This document shows, in pieces, positions 33,502-33,793 of a DNA stretch of 33,793 bases; position 1 is the first letter of the stretch; every line of letters begins with the position of its first letter. The stretch comes from Syntrophaceae bacterium. Lineage in GTDB: Bacteria; Desulfobacterota; Syntrophia; Syntrophales; Smithellaceae. The notes under the pieces were generated by a model, which saw nothing but the letters and a program-made list of their open reading frames with translations, was not told where the DNA came from and did no database searches. The DNA lies in NCBI GenBank assembly GCA_016927935.1, contig JAFGLS010000020.1, forward strand, positions 1 through 33,793, given 5' to 3'. Both the position numbers and the translations under genes were made by a program.

Positions 33502-33526
33502 ATAAAAAAGTGGGCACGGGCCCACT
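33502..33526 (-). terminator. Terminator-like hairpin in the rimP leader
   Basis: Perfect 7-bp arms AGTGGGC (33509-33515) and GCCCACT (33520-33526) with loop ACGG. In the rimP direction the stem is followed at once by a U-rich tract (TTTTTTATT). It lies directly before rimP, so it either ends upstream transcription or attenuates the rimP-nusA-infB operon. Confidence 0.75.
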
Positions 33527-33620
33527 CATCAATACTACACTATCGATGGTTTGCGGGTTTTGCTATCACATAACCGGAAACAAAGCAAGCAAAAAGATTA
33601 AGGTAGATTAGATCCTTCCC
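33527..33620. other. Upstream region of the rimP operon
   Basis: About 95 bp without a gene. It should contain the minus-strand promoter of the rimP operon, but I see no clear hexamer pair and no tRNA or other structural RNA. Confidence 0.5.
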
Positions 33621-33710
33621 ATTATTCCCCTTGTGCTTCGCACAGGGGATAATTTCCAATTTCGAATGAACAACCCCGCCGCAAGCAGCGGGGAATTAGA
33701 CCCACATTTA
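33621..33710 (-). repeat. Modular hairpin repeat, copy R5 (partial)
   Basis: A strong hairpin ATTATTCCCC...GGGGATAAT (33621-33630/33645-33653) is followed by the module 33665-33710, equal to the end module of R1 (281-358) and R2 in reverse but shortened in the middle; arms CCCCGC/GCGGGG at 33674-33679/33688-33693. The match stops at 33710, where the insertion sequence begins; the core expected next is not in the window. Confidence 0.78.
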
Positions 33711-33793
33711 GGTACAAACTGGTAAGATAGTTTACAAAACAGACCGGGTACATGGTTTACACTATACGGCAAGGAGGAGATTCTATGCCGTGG
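33711..33793 (+). mobile_element. Left end of an IS481-like insertion sequence (partial)
   Basis: Similarity to repeats R1/R2 breaks off after CCCACATTTA (33710). What follows has spaced copies of AGTTTACA/GGTTTACA, a purine-rich AAGGAGGAG ribosome-binding site and an ATG opening with Met-Pro-Trp, the usual start of IS481-family transposases. The terminal inverted repeat partner and the rest lie beyond the window. The family call rests on these few signals. Confidence 0.55.
33785..33793 (+). CDS. Transposase start (3 codons, runs off window)
   Basis: ATG CCG TGG after AGGAGG at 33773-33778, 6 bp from the ATG. Met-Pro-Trp is a common opening of IS481-type DDE transposases. Only three codons are visible, so the identification is tentative. 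Confidence 0.4.

Noticed and set aside
33527-33620. tRNA gene upstream of rimP, as in E. coli metY-rimP
   Set aside because: No cloverleaf, no T-loop GTTCRA box and no CCA end could be found on either strand.

Overview
The window looks like a chromosomal segment of an anaerobic deltaproteobacterium (Desulfobacterota), most likely a Syntrophales/Syntrophaceae-type organism. This is inferred from gene content only: a heterodisulfide-reductase-like (Hdr) operon, a type IV pilus pilMNOPQ cluster, a DUF39/HcyBio homocysteine-synthesis protein, AT-rich intergenic DNA and the standard rimP-nusA-infB-rbfA-truB-rpsO-pnp translation operon. No 16S rRNA or other decisive taxonomic marker is present.

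Layout. 1-432: a hairpin-rich intergenic repeat. 433-1781: nitroreductase and a secreted TPR protein. 1923-8139: an Rrf2 regulator with a candidate promoter/operator, followed by a tight six-gene unit: HdrC-like, HdrB-like, short HdrA-like, fused HdrC-HdrB-like, an amidohydrolase-fold protein with an altered metal site, and a hexapeptide acyltransferase. 8140-14678: AT-rich regulatory DNA with 10-bp-phased repeats, a small XRE protein, an FtsB/DivIC-like protein, pilM-N-O-P-Q and a TPR lipoprotein. 14691-14916: a second repeat. 14946-19032: TPR protein, Xaa-Pro aminopeptidase, GcvH-like lipoyl carrier, LplA/LipM-type transferase, hisC, then a strong terminator. 19100-19250: third repeat. 19291-21572: rpsU, LOG-family protein, holA. 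21607-33489 on the minus strand (transcribed right to left): rimP, nusA, infB, a fourth repeat, DUF503, rbfA, nrnA-like, truB, rpsO, pnp, dut and HcyBio. 33621-33793: a fifth, partial repeat interrupted by the start of an IS481-like insertion sequence that runs off the window.

Two things stand out. (1) The Rrf2-controlled Hdr-like operon combines two HdrC modules, two HdrB modules and one short HdrA in the order C1-B1-A-C2B2. This recalls the sulfur-oxidising sHdr complex, but here it carries an amidohydrolase-like and an acyltransferase gene. A solitary GcvH-like lipoyl carrier with its own lipoyl/octanoyl transferase lies about 9 kb away, a pairing that also recalls sHdr/LbpA systems. (2) Five intergenic repeats share conserved linkers, while several of their stems differ in sequence between copies yet still pair. 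This suggests a modular, structure-selected element family, with one copy sitting inside the infB-rbfA operon and another split by an IS element.

Most other genes are ordinary housekeeping genes. They are annotated with corrected starts where the ribosome-binding site or the family N-terminus decides the choice (Rrf2, acyltransferase, pnp, DUF503, infB, rpsO with GTG, rpsU with TTG).
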